Program-made: the position numbers and the translations under genes | Notes under the pieces: generated by a model | Told to the model about the DNA's origin: nothing | Databases searched by the model: none | The model's input: only the letters and a program-made list of their open reading frames with translations | NCBI RefSeq assembly: GCF_001487105.1 | Contig: NZ_LN913001.1 | Coordinates: forward strand, 1,505,902-1,569,901 | Source: Mediterraneibacter massiliensis | GTDB taxonomy: Bacteria > Bacillota > Clostridia > Lachnospirales > Lachnospiraceae | Length of the DNA stretch: 64,000 bases | Direction: 5' to 3' | Shown: one piece after another, positions 27,637-37,221 of the stretch | Position numbering within the stretch: the first letter of the stretch is position 1 | Layout of the letters: every line of letters starts with the position of its first letter

Positions 27637-28815
27637 TTATATTTCTCCTTTGGCACGTTTTTCGAGCAGCGTGTGTATTTTATCGGTTGGATTTAAGACT
27701 GCTCCGATGGAGACGTCGTGATTTAAGGAGTCAATGATCAAGGCGAGGAATTTACTCATGTCGGCCTTAATGAAATAAGGTTTTTCATACAATTCCGGTG
27801 GCAGATAGGTGAGATTGGTCGTGATCACCTTTGAGATATATCCTTTTTCGTAATATTCGTCAAATTTCTTCAGACCATCGGTAAAGAGTCCGAATGTCGA
27901 GCAGACAAATACACGTGCCGCTTTACGTTCTTTAAGCTGCTTTGCCACATCAAGCATGCTTTCTCCTGATGAGATCATATCGTCAATGATGAGCACATCT
28001 TTTCCGGTTACGTCGTCTCCTAAAAATTCATGAGCTACGATTGGATTTTTCCCGTTTATTACAGTGGAGTAATCACGGCGTTTGTAGAACATTCCCATAT
28101 CTACGCCAAGTACGTTGGAAAAATAAACGGCGCGGTGCATTGCTCCTTCATCAGGACTGATGATCATCAAATGTTTTTTATCTGCAATAAAATCTGGTAC
28201 ATCACGAAACAGTGCTTTCATGAATTGGTACGGAGGATTGAAACTGTCAAATCCCTTTAAAGGAATTGCATTTTGTACACGTGGGTCATGAGCATCGAAA
28301 GTGATAATATTTGTCACACCCATAGCAGTCAGCTCTTCCAGCGCGATCGCGCAGTCCAGAGATTCCCGCTTTGTACGTTTGTGCTGGCGGCTTTCATACA
28401 TGAAAGGCATAATGACGTTAATACGGCGAGCTTTTCCATTTGCGGCAGAGATGACTCTTTTTAAATCTTGAAAATGATCGTCCGGGGACATATGATTTAC
28501 ATGACCATTGACGGTATAAGTCAGACTGTAGTTGCAGACATCTGTCATGATAAATAAATCTGTACCGCGGATTGTTTCTTTGATCATTCCCTTTGCTTCT
28601 CCGGTTCCGAAACGAGGACAGGAGCAGTCTACGAGATAATTATTGGATCTGTAATTGACATACAAAGGGGACTCGGATACTTCATTGATGGTATCTGCCC
28701 GGAAAGAGACAATATAATCATTGACTTTCTGACCTAATGCTCTGCAGCTTTCCATTGCTACGATTTTTAAGGGAGCGATAGGAAGGGTTTTTTCTAATAA
28801 TTCTATATTTGGCAT
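27637..28815 (-). CDS. prs: Ribose-phosphate pyrophosphokinase, long clostridial form
   Basis: Makes PRPP from ribose 5-phosphate and ATP for purine, pyrimidine, His and Trp synthesis. 392 residues against about 315 in the usual enzyme; the extra length is at the N-terminus and in the first ~110 residues. Catalytic stretches are present: PFMYESRQHKR (137-147), FDAHDPRVQ (173-181), SPDEGAMHRAV, and the PRPP loop VLIIDDMISSGESM (274-287). AGGAG is 6 bases before the ATG. It is a single-gene unit on the minus strand, just after the IS element. Confidence 0.92.
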   Translation of the reverse strand: MPNIELLEKTLPIAPLKIVAMESCRALGQKVNDYIVSFRADTINEVSESPLYVNYRSNNYLVDCSCPRFGTGEAKGMIKETIRGTDLFIMTDVCNYSLTYTVNGHVNHMSPDDHFQDLKRVISAANGKARRINVIMPFMYESRQHKRTKRESLDCAIALEELTAMGVTNIITFDAHDPRVQNAIPLKGFDSFNPPYQFMKALFRDVPDFIADKKHLMIISPDEGAMHRAVYFSNVLGVDMGMFYKRRDYSTVINGKNPIVAHEFLGDDVTGKDVLIIDDMISSGESMLDVAKQLKERKAARVFVCSTFGLFTDGLKKFDEYYEKGYISKVITTNLTYLPPELYEKPYFIKADMSKFLALIIDSLNHDVSIGAVLNPTDKIHTLLEKRAKGEI

Positions 28816-28914
28816 GATCTTCTCCTATGTTTATATATTTTACATATCATATATGTTTATATCATTTTTTTACGGTAAATTCAAGCATTGCTTTGAATGG
28901 AACAGGAATTATGT

Positions 28915-28920
28915 TATACT
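28915..28920 (+). promoter_or_regulatory. Extended -10 promoter element before the DUF512 gene
   Basis: TGTTATACT (extended TG motif plus TATACT at 28915-28920). Only a weak -35 (TTTGAA, 28892-28897, 17-base spacer) is present. It gives a leader of about 105 bases that contains a short out-of-frame ORF starting at 28984. Confidence 0.55.
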
Positions 28921-29032
28921 GTTTAACGTATAAAGAAAGGGTATACTATGCTATATAGTACTTTTGAAAAGCCGGCTGTATAAATGGAAAGGTTAGACAG
29001 CAGCACAGGTGACGGGAAAGGAACGTTAGAAA

Positions 29033-30382
29033 TTGAAAAAAGAAAAGCACGAACATAGAGTAAAAGCCGTACGTCCGGGCAGTATCGCCGAGGAGATGCA
29101 GATTGGATCAGGAGATAAACTGCTCGCAATAGATGGACAAGAGATCCGGGATGTATTTGATTATTATTTCCTGACAGGAGAAGAAAATATCGTTCTCTTG
29201 ATCGAAAAGATGAATGGAGAACAATGGGAACTGGAAATTGAAAAGGAAGCAGACGAAGAACTGGGGATTGAGTTTGAGCAGGGGCTGATGGATGAATACC
29301 GATCCTGCAGAAATAAGTGTATGTTTTGTTTTATCGACCAGATGCCAAAAGGGATGAGGGAAACATTATATTTTAAAGATGATGATGCCAGACTTTCCTT
29401 TTTGCAGGGGAATTACATTACACTTACAAATATGAGTGAAGAAGATGTAGAGAGGATTGTCAGATACAGGTTGGGTCCGGTTAATATTTCATTTCATACG
29501 ACGAATCCACAGCTGAGGTGTAAGATGCTGCACAACCGATTTGCCGGGGAGGCATTGAAAAAGGTCGATATACTTTGCAGAGGGGATATCGAGATGAACG
29601 GACAGATCGTACTGTGTAAAGGCATCAATGACGGGGCAGAATTAGAACGCACGATCCGGGATTTGACGGAATATATGCCGCAGCTTAAGAGTGTATCTGT
29701 CGTACCCGTAGGGCTCACGAAATACAGAGAGGGTCTGTATCCTTTGGAACCATTTCAAAAGGAGGATGCCAGACAGGTGCTGGAGCTCATTCACTGCTGG
29801 CAGAAAAAGCTATATGAGGAATACGGCACACACTTTATCCATGCAGGAGATGAATGGTATCTTCTTGCGGAAAAGGAATTACCGGAGGAAGAACGCTATG
29901 ACGGCTATCCGCAGCTGGAAAACGGAGTGGGGATGGTCAGGCTTCTTCTAAATGAGTTTGACAAGGAGCTGGCATATATAGAAGGAGATGAAGAGACAGG
30001 GGAACTTTCTATCGCGACAGGAAAATTGATGGCGCCGTATCTGGAAGCAATGATGGAAAAAGTAAAGGAAAAATTTCCTAATAAAGATATCCATATTTAT
30101 CCTATACGCAATGATTTCTTTGGGGAGCGCATCACGGTATCAGGTCTTATAACAGGTCAGGATCTGGTGGCGCAGCTAAAGGGAAAAAGGTTGGGAGAAA
30201 GGCTGCTTCTGCCCTGTAATATGCTGCGGGTGCAGGAAAATACCTTTTTAGATGATTTTACAGTAGAAGAAGTGGCTGATGCTTTACAAGTTCCGGTATA
30301 TATTGTAAAATCAAGCGGACAGGATTTACTTGCCGCAGTACTCTGTAAGAACGAGGCTGCACAAGAAAGAGAGAACAGGTGA
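29033..30382 (+). CDS. DUF512 radical-SAM-like protein with PDZ domain (TTG start)
   Basis: 449 residues. An N-terminal PDZ-like domain (VRPGSIAEEMQIGSGDKLLAI, about 10-75) is followed by the DUF512 core with a CX3CX2C cysteine motif at 92, 96 and 99 (SCRNKCMFCFIDQMP), typical of radical-SAM 4Fe-4S sites. Later family landmarks are NISFHTTNP and SVVPVGLTKYREG. The start is a TTG at 29033: an in-frame stop lies at 29027-29029, AAAGGA is about 10 bases upstream, and the next ATG would remove a third of the PDZ domain. It precedes der by 35 bases, a widespread clostridial arrangement. The reaction is unknown. Confidence 0.9.
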   Translation: MKKEKHEHRVKAVRPGSIAEEMQIGSGDKLLAIDGQEIRDVFDYYFLTGEENIVLLIEKMNGEQWELEIEKEADEELGIEFEQGLMDEYRSCRNKCMFCFIDQMPKGMRETLYFKDDDARLSFLQGNYITLTNMSEEDVERIVRYRLGPVNISFHTTNPQLRCKMLHNRFAGEALKKVDILCRGDIEMNGQIVLCKGINDGAELERTIRDLTEYMPQLKSVSVVPVGLTKYREGLYPLEPFQKEDARQVLELIHCWQKKLYEEYGTHFIHAGDEWYLLAEKELPEEERYDGYPQLENGVGMVRLLLNEFDKELAYIEGDEETGELSIATGKLMAPYLEAMMEKVKEKFPNKDIHIYPIRNDFFGERITVSGLITGQDLVAQLKGKRLGERLLLPCNMLRVQENTFLDDFTVEEVADALQVPVYIVKSSGQDLLAAVLCKNEAAQERENR

Positions 30383-30417
30383 AGAGATAATTTGGATCAG
30401 GAAGGTAATAAATAATC

Positions 30418-31746
30418 ATGAGTAAACCAGTAGTTGCGATTGTAGGCAGACCAAATGTAGGAAAATCTACATTATTTAATGCCCTGGCAGGGGAAATGAT
30501 CTCTATTGTAAAAGATACTCCCGGTGTTACAAGAGACAGGATCTATGCAGACGTATCCTGGCTAGATTGGGAATTTACAATGATCGATACAGGAGGAATA
30601 GAACCGGACAGTAAGGATATCATCCTTTCACAGATGCGGGAGCAGGCACAGATCGCGATCGATACGGCGGATGTCATCATCTTTATTACAGATGTGAGAC
30701 AGGGAGTTGTAGACGCAGATTCTAAAGTGGCAGATATGCTGCGCCGTTCAGGCAAGCCGGTACTTCTTTGTGTAAATAAAGTAGATAACTTTGAAAAATA
30801 TATGCCAGATGTATATGAATTTTATAACCTTGGAATCGGAGATCCGATTCCGATCTCAGCAGCATCACGTCTGGGGATCGGCGATATGCTAGATGCAGTG
30901 GTTTCCCATTTTTTAGATGATGTGAAAGAAGAAACAGAAGATGATCGTCCGCGTATTGCGATCGTAGGAAAGCCAAATGTGGGGAAATCCTCTATTATCA
31001 ATAAGCTTATAGGGGAAAACCGCGTGATCGTATCCGACATAGCAGGTACGACAAGAGATGCCGTGGACACAGAGGTCATACATGACGGACAGGAGTACGT
31101 TTTTATAGATACTGCCGGGCTGCGCCGTAAGAATAAGATCAAAGAAGAATTAGAAAGATATAGTATCATACGGACTGTGACCGCTGTGGAGCGAGCAGAT
31201 GTGGTCCTTGTGGTGATCGACGCTTCAGAAGGAGTGACCGAGCAGGATGCAAAAATTGCCGGAATCGCACATGAAAGAGGAAAGGGGATCATCATAGTTG
31301 TCAATAAGTGGGACGCTATCGAGAAAAATGACAGAACAATGCGGGAATTTGAGGCTCGTGTCAGACAGACATTATCTTATCTGTCCTATGCAGAAATCTT
31401 GTATGTGTCTGCCAAAACAGGACAGCGTCTGCATAAACTTTTTGATACGATCGATATGGTGATACAGAATCAGACCCTTAGGATCGCTACAGGAGTATTA
31501 AATGAGATCATGACAGAAGCAGTGGCAATGCAGCAGCCGCCTTCAGACAAAGGAAAACGTCTAAAATTGTACTATATTACACAGGTTTCCGTAAAACCGC
31601 CTACTTTTGTTATTTTTGTAAATGATAAGGAACTGATGCATTTTTCTTATACAAGGTATCTGGAAAATAAAATTCGAGAGGCCTTTGGTTTCAGAGGTAC
31701 TTCCTTAAAATTTTTTATCAGAGAAAGAAAGGAAAAGGAGCAGTAG
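30418..31746 (+). CDS. der: Ribosome biogenesis GTPase Der
   Basis: Essential tandem GTPase (EngA) for 50S assembly, 442 residues. The first G domain has GRPNVGKS at 9-16, DTGG and NKVD; the second has GKPNVGKS near 183, DTAGLRRK and NKWD. A KH-like C-terminal domain ([19 protein letters not shown]) completes it. AGGAAGG precedes the ATG. plsY begins 3 bases after the stop, followed by gpsA, so ribosome assembly and lipid synthesis genes are linked. Confidence 0.98.
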   Translation: MSKPVVAIVGRPNVGKSTLFNALAGEMISIVKDTPGVTRDRIYADVSWLDWEFTMIDTGGIEPDSKDIILSQMREQAQIAIDTADVIIFITDVRQGVVDADSKVADMLRRSGKPVLLCVNKVDNFEKYMPDVYEFYNLGIGDPIPISAASRLGIGDMLDAVVSHFLDDVKEETEDDRPRIAIVGKPNVGKSSIINKLIGENRVIVSDIAGTTRDAVDTEVIHDGQEYVFIDTAGLRRKNKIKEELERYSIIRTVTAVERADVVLVVIDASEGVTEQDAKIAGIAHERGKGIIIVVNKWDAIEKNDRTMREFEARVRQTLSYLSYAEILYVSAKTGQRLHKLFDTIDMVIQNQTLRIATGVLNEIMTEAVAMQQPPSDKGKRLKLYYITQVSVKPPTFVIFVNDKELMHFSYTRYLENKIREAFGFRGTSLKFFIRERKEKEQ

Positions 31747-31749
31747 AGA

Positions 31750-32385
31750 ATGGAGCGGTTAATTTGTCTTGTGATCGGATACCTGTGCGGACTTTTGCAG
31801 ACAGGATATTTAGTAGGAAAAATGAACCATATCGACATCCGGCAGAAAGGAAGTGGAAACGCCGGCTCTACCAACGCCCTGCGGGTTCTGGGGTGGAAAG
31901 CAGGGCTTATGACTTTTGCAGGGGATGTACTAAAATGTGTGATAGCAATCTTGCTCGTGCGTTATCTATACAGAGGAAGCGAGTGCCTTCCACTTTTGGC
32001 AATGTATGCAGGGGTTGGAGCAACGTTGGGGCACAATTTTCCTTTTTATTTAAAATTTAAAGGTGGAAAAGGAATCGCTGTGCTGGCAGGACTTGTCATT
32101 TCTACGAAAGTTTGGATGGCTTTGATCCCACTGGCAGCATTTTTGATCGCCGTGCTTTTCACAAGATACATATCTCTAGGTTCCCTTCTGGCATCGTCCA
32201 TGTTTTTTTTAGAGGTTGTAGTCTGCGGACAACTGGGATGCTTTGACATGGAAGCCATGTATTTGTATGAATTGTATATACTTGTGTTTGCGCTGATGGT
32301 TCTCGCCTGGTACAGGCATAAGGATAATATCAAAAGACTGCTGGCAGGGACAGAGAATAAATTTGGTTCAAAGAAAAAGGAGTAA
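31750..32385 (+). CDS. plsY: Glycerol-3-phosphate acyltransferase PlsY
   Basis: Integral membrane enzyme that transfers the acyl group from acyl-phosphate (made by PlsX) to glycerol 3-phosphate (made by GpsA, the next gene). 211 residues with several membrane helices. The three conserved loops are visible: RQKGSGNAGSTNALR, GHNFPFYLKFKGGKG and a late ARYISLGS-like region (TRYISLGSLLA). The last ~25 residues are basic and cytoplasmic. The start lies 3 bases after der. Confidence 0.95.
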   Translation: MERLICLVIGYLCGLLQTGYLVGKMNHIDIRQKGSGNAGSTNALRVLGWKAGLMTFAGDVLKCVIAILLVRYLYRGSECLPLLAMYAGVGATLGHNFPFYLKFKGGKGIAVLAGLVISTKVWMALIPLAAFLIAVLFTRYISLGSLLASSMFFLEVVVCGQLGCFDMEAMYLYELYILVFALMVLAWYRHKDNIKRLLAGTENKFGSKKKE

Positions 32386-32389
32386 AAAG

Positions 32390-33403
32390 ATGGCAAATGT
32401 AGGAATTCTTGGAGCAGGAAGCTGGGGGACAGCCTTATCGGTACTTTTAAGTGACAATGGACATCAGGTTACTGTTTGGTCTATTGATAAAGAAGAAGTA
32501 AAGATGCTGCAGCAAGAGCGGGAACATAAAGCAAAGCTGCCAGGTGTCAAGCTTCCGGAAAGCATGCGCATTACAAATAGTCTGGAAGAAGGGATCATTG
32601 GCAAAGATTTTCTCGTCCTTGCCGTGCCTTCGCCTTTTACGCGGGCAACTGCAAAGAAGATGTGCCCATATGTCAAAGAAGGTCAGATCATCGTAGATGT
32701 AGCAAAAGGAATTGAAGAAACTACATTGTTGACTTTGTCCCGGCAGATTGAACAGGAAATACCGCAGGCGGATGTCGCTGTATTGTCAGGACCCAGCCAT
32801 GCGGAGGAAGTAGGGAGAAAGCTCCCGACGACCTGTGTGATCGGCGCAAAGTCAAAGCAGACAGCGCTGTATTTACAGTCTATGTTTATCAGCAGGGTAT
32901 TCCGGGTATATATAAGTCCGGATATTTTAGGAATTGAACTAGGTGGATCACTGAAAAATGTCATTGCTCTTGCGGCCGGCATTGCGGACGGGCTGGGATA
33001 CGGAGACAATACAAAGGCGGCTTTGATCACAAGAGGAATTGCAGAGATTGCAAGACTGGGTGTCAGGATGGGCGGTAAGATAGAAAGTTTCACTGGTCTG
33101 ACCGGAATAGGAGATCTCATTGTGACCTGTGCCAGTGTACACAGCAGAAACAGAAAGGCAGGATATTTGATCGGGCAGGGAAGAACTATGCAGGAGGCAT
33201 GTGAGGAAGTTAAGATGGTCGTGGAAGGCGTCTATTCCGCAAAAGCGGCAAAAAAACTGGCGGAACGATACGAAGTGTCCATGCCGATCGTAGAGCAGGT
33301 CAATGCTGTGTTGTTTGAAGGAAAAGATCCTGCACAGGCAGTAGATGAATTGATGCAGAGAGCATCAAAGAGCGAACATGAAGAATTACCCTGGGAAGAA
33401 TAA
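32390..33403 (+). CDS. gpsA: Glycerol-3-phosphate dehydrogenase [NAD(P)+]
   Basis: Reduces dihydroxyacetone phosphate to glycerol 3-phosphate for phospholipids. 337 residues. Rossmann motif GILGAGSWGTALS is at the N-terminus; VAKGIEE, LSGPSHAEEV and the C-domain stretches KNVIALAAGIADGLGYGDNTKA and GLTGIGDLIVTC are all present. AAGGAG stands 7 bases before the ATG at 32390; an in-frame upstream start at 32363 lies within plsY. Co-transcribed with der and plsY. Confidence 0.96.
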   Translation: MANVGILGAGSWGTALSVLLSDNGHQVTVWSIDKEEVKMLQQEREHKAKLPGVKLPESMRITNSLEEGIIGKDFLVLAVPSPFTRATAKKMCPYVKEGQIIVDVAKGIEETTLLTLSRQIEQEIPQADVAVLSGPSHAEEVGRKLPTTCVIGAKSKQTALYLQSMFISRVFRVYISPDILGIELGGSLKNVIALAAGIADGLGYGDNTKAALITRGIAEIARLGVRMGGKIESFTGLTGIGDLIVTCASVHSRNRKAGYLIGQGRTMQEACEEVKMVVEGVYSAKAAKKLAERYEVSMPIVEQVNAVLFEGKDPAQAVDELMQRASKSEHEELPWEE

Positions 33404-33433
33404 AGAAAGAATTTTGTAAAGAATAAAAAAGCA

Positions 33434-33462
33434 GAATAAATACCCCCTTGTAAGCATAGATT
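33434..33462 (+). promoter_or_regulatory. Possible sigma-E promoter of spoIVA
   Basis: GAATAAAT (33434-33441) and CATAGATT (33455-33462) resemble the sporulation sigma-E elements (KMATATT and CATACANT) with a suitable 13-14 base spacer. spoIVA is a sigma-E gene in Bacillus. The predicted start, near 33469, lies in the loop of the hairpin described at 33439-33487. Confidence 0.5.
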
Positions 33463-33487
33463 GTTATCAGCAGAATAAGGGGGTATT
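33439..33487 (+). terminator. Hairpin that ends gpsA and covers the spoIVA ribosome-binding site
   Basis: AATACCCCCTT (33439-33449) pairs perfectly with AAGGGGGTATT (33477-33487), and five or more T follow. It has the form of an intrinsic terminator for der-plsY-gpsA. The right arm contains AAGGGGG, the only ribosome-binding site for the spoIVA ATG at 33491. Confidence 0.82.
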
Positions 33488-33490
33488 TTT

Positions 33491-34963
33491 ATGGATTCAT
33501 TTCAAGTATACAAAGATATGAAAGCACGGACAAACGGAGAAATCTATATTGGGGTAGTAGGGCCGGTAAGGACAGGAAAATCTACCTTTATTAAAAGGTT
33601 TATGGATCTTTTGGTGCTCCCCAATATGACGGATGAACACGCAAAGGAAAGAACACAGGATGAACTGCCGCAGTCAGCTTCCGGTGCGACGATCATGACG
33701 ACAGAACCTAAGTTTGTGCCTAAAGAGGCGGCCACCGTAGATCTTTCGGAAGACGTACAAGTGAAGATCCGTCTTATAGACTGTGTGGGATATATGGTAG
33801 AGGGAGCGTCGGGACATACTGAAAAAGGTGAAGAACGTCAGGTTAAGACACCTTGGTTTGAGTATGAGATCCCGTTTACTAAGGCGGCGGCGATCGGCAC
33901 TCAAAAGGTGATCCATGACCATGCGACGATAGGAGTCGTGGTGACTACGGATGGCAGTATTGGGGAGATTCCCAGAGAAAATTATATAGACGCAGAAGAA
34001 CAGACAGTCCGGGAATTGAAAAGTATTGGGAAGCCTTTTGTTATTTTGCTGAATTGTTTAAAGCCCTATACCCAGGAAGCAAAGGAGTTAAAAGAAGAAT
34101 TAAGCCAGAAGTATGGAGTTACAGTTGTACCGGTAAATTGTGAACAGCTAAAAGCAGAGGATATTCATGATATCATGCAGCAGGTGCTCTATGAATTTCC
34201 AATCTCGGAAGTAGAATTTTTTATCCCTAAATGGGTAGAGATGCTCTCCAGAGAACATAAGATCAAGAAAGATGTCTTGGAAAATGCGCAGGCATTTATG
34301 CAAGGTATGAAGGATATACGAAGTGCTCTTAGCCAGCCGGAACTTAAGGAGAGTGCATACATAGAGAAAGCCGCGATAGAGAAAGTAGAAATGGATACAG
34401 GCTGTATCCGCATACGGATTGATTTCAAACAACAATACTATTATGAAGTGCTGAGTGAACTGACAGGTGCCCAGATCAAAGGAGAATATGAATTGATCGC
34501 GGCGATGAAAGAACTTTCAGCGATGAAGGAAGAATATACGCAGATCAAAGATGCGTTTGCAGATGTGAAGCGGAAGGGATATGGGGTCGTAAGCCCGAAA
34601 AAGGAAGATATTATATTGGATGAACCGGTTATTATAAAACAGGGAAGTAAGTACGGTGTAAAGATTCATTCAGAAGCGCCCTCTATTCATATGATCCGTG
34701 CAGTCATAGAGACGGAGATCGCACCGATCGTCGGCAATGAAAAACAAGCCGAAGATCTGGTCGAATATATTAAAACGGAGAGTGAGACACCACAAGGAAT
34801 ATGGGGAACAAATATTTTTGGTAAGTCGATCGAAGAACTTGTTATGGACGGGATGAGAAACAAAATCACGATGATCAACGAGGAAAGTCAAGTGAAATTA
34901 CAAGATTCCATGCAGAAGATCGTCAATGACAGCAATGGAGGGCTTGTGTGTATCATCATATGA
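33491..34963 (+). CDS. spoIVA: Stage IV sporulation protein A
   Basis: Morphogenetic ATPase that polymerises on the forespore surface as the base of the spore coat. 490 residues, close to the Bacillus protein. Walker A GPVRTGKS is at 24-31. The TRAFAC-like G domain continues through IDCVGYMVEGASGH and VTTDGSIGEIPRENY. The C-terminus ends GGLVCIII, the conserved hydrophobic tail used for SpoVM contact. It shows that the organism belongs to a spore-forming lineage. Expression is probably by sigma-E in the mother cell. Confidence 0.97.
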   Translation: MDSFQVYKDMKARTNGEIYIGVVGPVRTGKSTFIKRFMDLLVLPNMTDEHAKERTQDELPQSASGATIMTTEPKFVPKEAATVDLSEDVQVKIRLIDCVGYMVEGASGHTEKGEERQVKTPWFEYEIPFTKAAAIGTQKVIHDHATIGVVVTTDGSIGEIPRENYIDAEEQTVRELKSIGKPFVILLNCLKPYTQEAKELKEELSQKYGVTVVPVNCEQLKAEDIHDIMQQVLYEFPISEVEFFIPKWVEMLSREHKIKKDVLENAQAFMQGMKDIRSALSQPELKESAYIEKAAIEKVEMDTGCIRIRIDFKQQYYYEVLSELTGAQIKGEYELIAAMKELSAMKEEYTQIKDAFADVKRKGYGVVSPKKEDIILDEPVIIKQGSKYGVKIHSEAPSIHMIRAVIETEIAPIVGNEKQAEDLVEYIKTESETPQGIWGTNIFGKSIEELVMDGMRNKITMINEESQVKLQDSMQKIVNDSNGGLVCIII

Positions 34964-35055
34964 GGTGTCCAGGAAAAGGAAAACAAAAACTTTTATGGTG
35001 AAAATGATCATTATGTAGTACAATACTTATAAGCTGAAAAAAGGAGTGAAAGCAC

Positions 35056-35913
35056 ATGAGCAGACAATATAAACGGATAAAACGTTGCTATGAATACTGT
35101 AGGTCAGTGACAGATTTTAAACCGGAAGTGGGGCTGATACTCGGTTCCGGACTTGGCGGATATGCAAAAAATATGAAAGTAGAATGCGAGATACCATATG
35201 GAGATATCCCGGAGTTCCCAGTTTCTACAGTGCAGGGACATGACGGAAGATTCCTTTTGGGCTACATAGGAGATACTCCGGCTATGGTGATGAAAGGCAG
35301 AGTACATTATTATGAAGGGTATTCCATGGAGGAAGTTGTCTTGCCTGTACGCCTGATGAAGATGATGGGCATAAAAGCTTTATTTCTGACAAATGCCGCA
35401 GGCGGGATCAATCAGAACTTTTCAGTCGGCGATTTCATGATGATAACAGATCAGATATCTAGCTTTGTACCGTCTCCCTTGATTGGAGCAAATATAGAAG
35501 AATTAGGCGAGCGTTTCCCGGATATGACACAGATTTATGATAAAGAATTACAGGAAGTGATCGCAAGGACAGCAAAAGAAGAAAAGATTCCACTTCAAAA
35601 AGGAGTGTATGTACAGACGAGCGGCCCTAATTTTGAGAGTCCGGCGGAAATCAAAATGTATGCTGCCGTTGGTGCGGATGCTGTGGGAATGAGTACTGCA
35701 TGCGAGGCGCTGGCGGCACGGCATGCAGGTATATGTGTGTGCGGCATATCCTGCATATCCAATATGGCGAGCGGGATTTCGACAGAAGAATTGCGTCATC
35801 TGGATGTACAGGCAGTGGCGGATAAGCGTGCGGAGGAATTTGAACGACTCGTGACAAAGACTATTATAAAGCTGCATGAGGGAGAAAATGAAGATGAACA
35901 CAAGAATTTATAA
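35056..35913 (+). CDS. Purine-nucleoside phosphorylase (trimeric type)
   Basis: Phosphorolysis of purine (deoxy)nucleosides to base and (deoxy)ribose 1-phosphate. 285 residues with LILGSGLGGYA (phosphate site), VQGHDGRFLLGYIG, MKGRVHYYEGY, LTNAAGGIN and GPNFESPAEIKMY, all typical of the PunA/PupG trimeric class. AAGGAG lies before the ATG. The amidohydrolase gene starts inside its last 20 bases, so the two are translationally linked. Together they fit nucleoside salvage. Confidence 0.95.
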   Translation: MSRQYKRIKRCYEYCRSVTDFKPEVGLILGSGLGGYAKNMKVECEIPYGDIPEFPVSTVQGHDGRFLLGYIGDTPAMVMKGRVHYYEGYSMEEVVLPVRLMKMMGIKALFLTNAAGGINQNFSVGDFMMITDQISSFVPSPLIGANIEELGERFPDMTQIYDKELQEVIARTAKEEKIPLQKGVYVQTSGPNFESPAEIKMYAAVGADAVGMSTACEALAARHAGICVCGISCISNMASGISTEELRHLDVQAVADKRAEEFERLVTKTIIKLHEGENEDEHKNL

Positions 35914-37174
35914 TGTGCAGATTTTGACGATGGAGGAAGGCAGGAAGAGGATAGTCGGAGAAGTCTGGATAGAAGACGATAGAATCGTTTATGTAGGACA
36001 GCCTAGGAACGAAGAAAACAGAAAATGGGATCTGGAGATCGATGGGGAGCAGAATCTATTGATGCCGGGATTCAAAAATGCACATACACATTCTGCGATG
36101 ACTTTTTTAAGATCGCATGCAGATGATATGAAGCTGGATGACTGGCTACATAAGAAGGTTTTTCCGGCGGAGGCGTGCCTTACGGGGGAAGATGTATACT
36201 GGCTTACTAAACTGGCGATTCTGGAATATCTGACAAGCGGGATAACCGCCATGTTCGATATGTACATGTACCGGGCAGACGGTGCACGTGCAGCGCAGGA
36301 TGCAGGTTTTCGAAATGTATTCTGCGAAAGCATTAATGATTTTGGCGGGACAATAGAGCAGGTGGAAGCAGACTATCTGACATATAATCAGGACAAGTCC
36401 AAGCTCATCTCTTATCAGTTAGGTTTTCACGCAGAGTATACGACCTCCAGGGAGAAGATGGAAGGAATCGCAGCCCTTGCCGCTAAGTATAAAGCGCCTG
36501 TTTATGTTCATTGTTCGGAGACAAAGCAGGAAGTCGAGGACTGTAAAAACAGAACGGGGATGACCCCTCCTGTTTATATGGATTCTTTAGGCTTGTTCCA
36601 GTACGGTGGCGGACTTTTTCATGGCGTGCATATGGAAGATGCGGATTTTGATGTTGTAAAAAACAGAGGGCTCTATATCGTGACCAATCCGGCATCTAAT
36701 TTAAAGCTGGCAAGCGGTATTGCCCCGATCAAAAAGTATCTTGATATGCAGATTCCTATTGCTATCGGGACAGACGGACCGGCAAGCAACAATTGCCTGG
36801 ATATGTTCCGGGAGATGTTTTTGGTAACGGGGCTGCAGAAAGTTGTCTGCGAGGATCCAGAGGCGGTGCCTGCGTTGGAAGTGCTTAAAATGGCGACTGT
36901 AAATGGAGCACATGCTATGGGGCTGACGGAATGTGATACACTGGAAGTCGGGAAAAAGGCAGATATGATCTTGATCGATCTAAAACAGCCGAACATGCAG
37001 CCTATGCAGCATATCGAGAAAAATTTGGTATACAGCGGCAGCAAGCAGAATGTAAAGATGACAATGATCGCGGGAAAAGTACTGTATCGAGACGGAGAGT
37101 TTTATCTGGACTCATCGAGGGATGAAATATACAGAGAGGCAGAAAAGACGGTCAGACGGATCTTGGGAGAGTGA
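35894..37174 (+). CDS. mtaD: Amidohydrolase, 5'-methylthioadenosine/S-adenosylhomocysteine deaminase type
   Basis: Metal-dependent deaminase of the TIM-barrel amidohydrolase superfamily, about 426 residues. Metal ligands are HTHSAM near residue 62, HAEY, HCSETKQEVEDC, and GTDGPASNN. Members deaminate methylthioadenosine, SAH or adenosine; the exact substrate is not readable. GGGAG is 9 bases before the ATG at 35894; ATG codons at 35876 and 35888 are in frame alternatives. It overlaps the nucleoside phosphorylase gene, so its inosine-type product could pass directly to that enzyme. Confidence 0.87.
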   Translation: MNTRIYNVQILTMEEGRKRIVGEVWIEDDRIVYVGQPRNEENRKWDLEIDGEQNLLMPGFKNAHTHSAMTFLRSHADDMKLDDWLHKKVFPAEACLTGEDVYWLTKLAILEYLTSGITAMFDMYMYRADGARAAQDAGFRNVFCESINDFGGTIEQVEADYLTYNQDKSKLISYQLGFHAEYTTSREKMEGIAALAAKYKAPVYVHCSETKQEVEDCKNRTGMTPPVYMDSLGLFQYGGGLFHGVHMEDADFDVVKNRGLYIVTNPASNLKLASGIAPIKKYLDMQIPIAIGTDGPASNNCLDMFREMFLVTGLQKVVCEDPEAVPALEVLKMATVNGAHAMGLTECDTLEVGKKADMILIDLKQPNMQPMQHIEKNLVYSGSKQNVKMTMIAGKVLYRDGEFYLDSSRDEIYREAEKTVRRILGE

Positions 37175-37221
37175 AGACAGACAAACGGGGAGAACAAAAG
37201 TATAGAAAGGGGTACAAAAAG

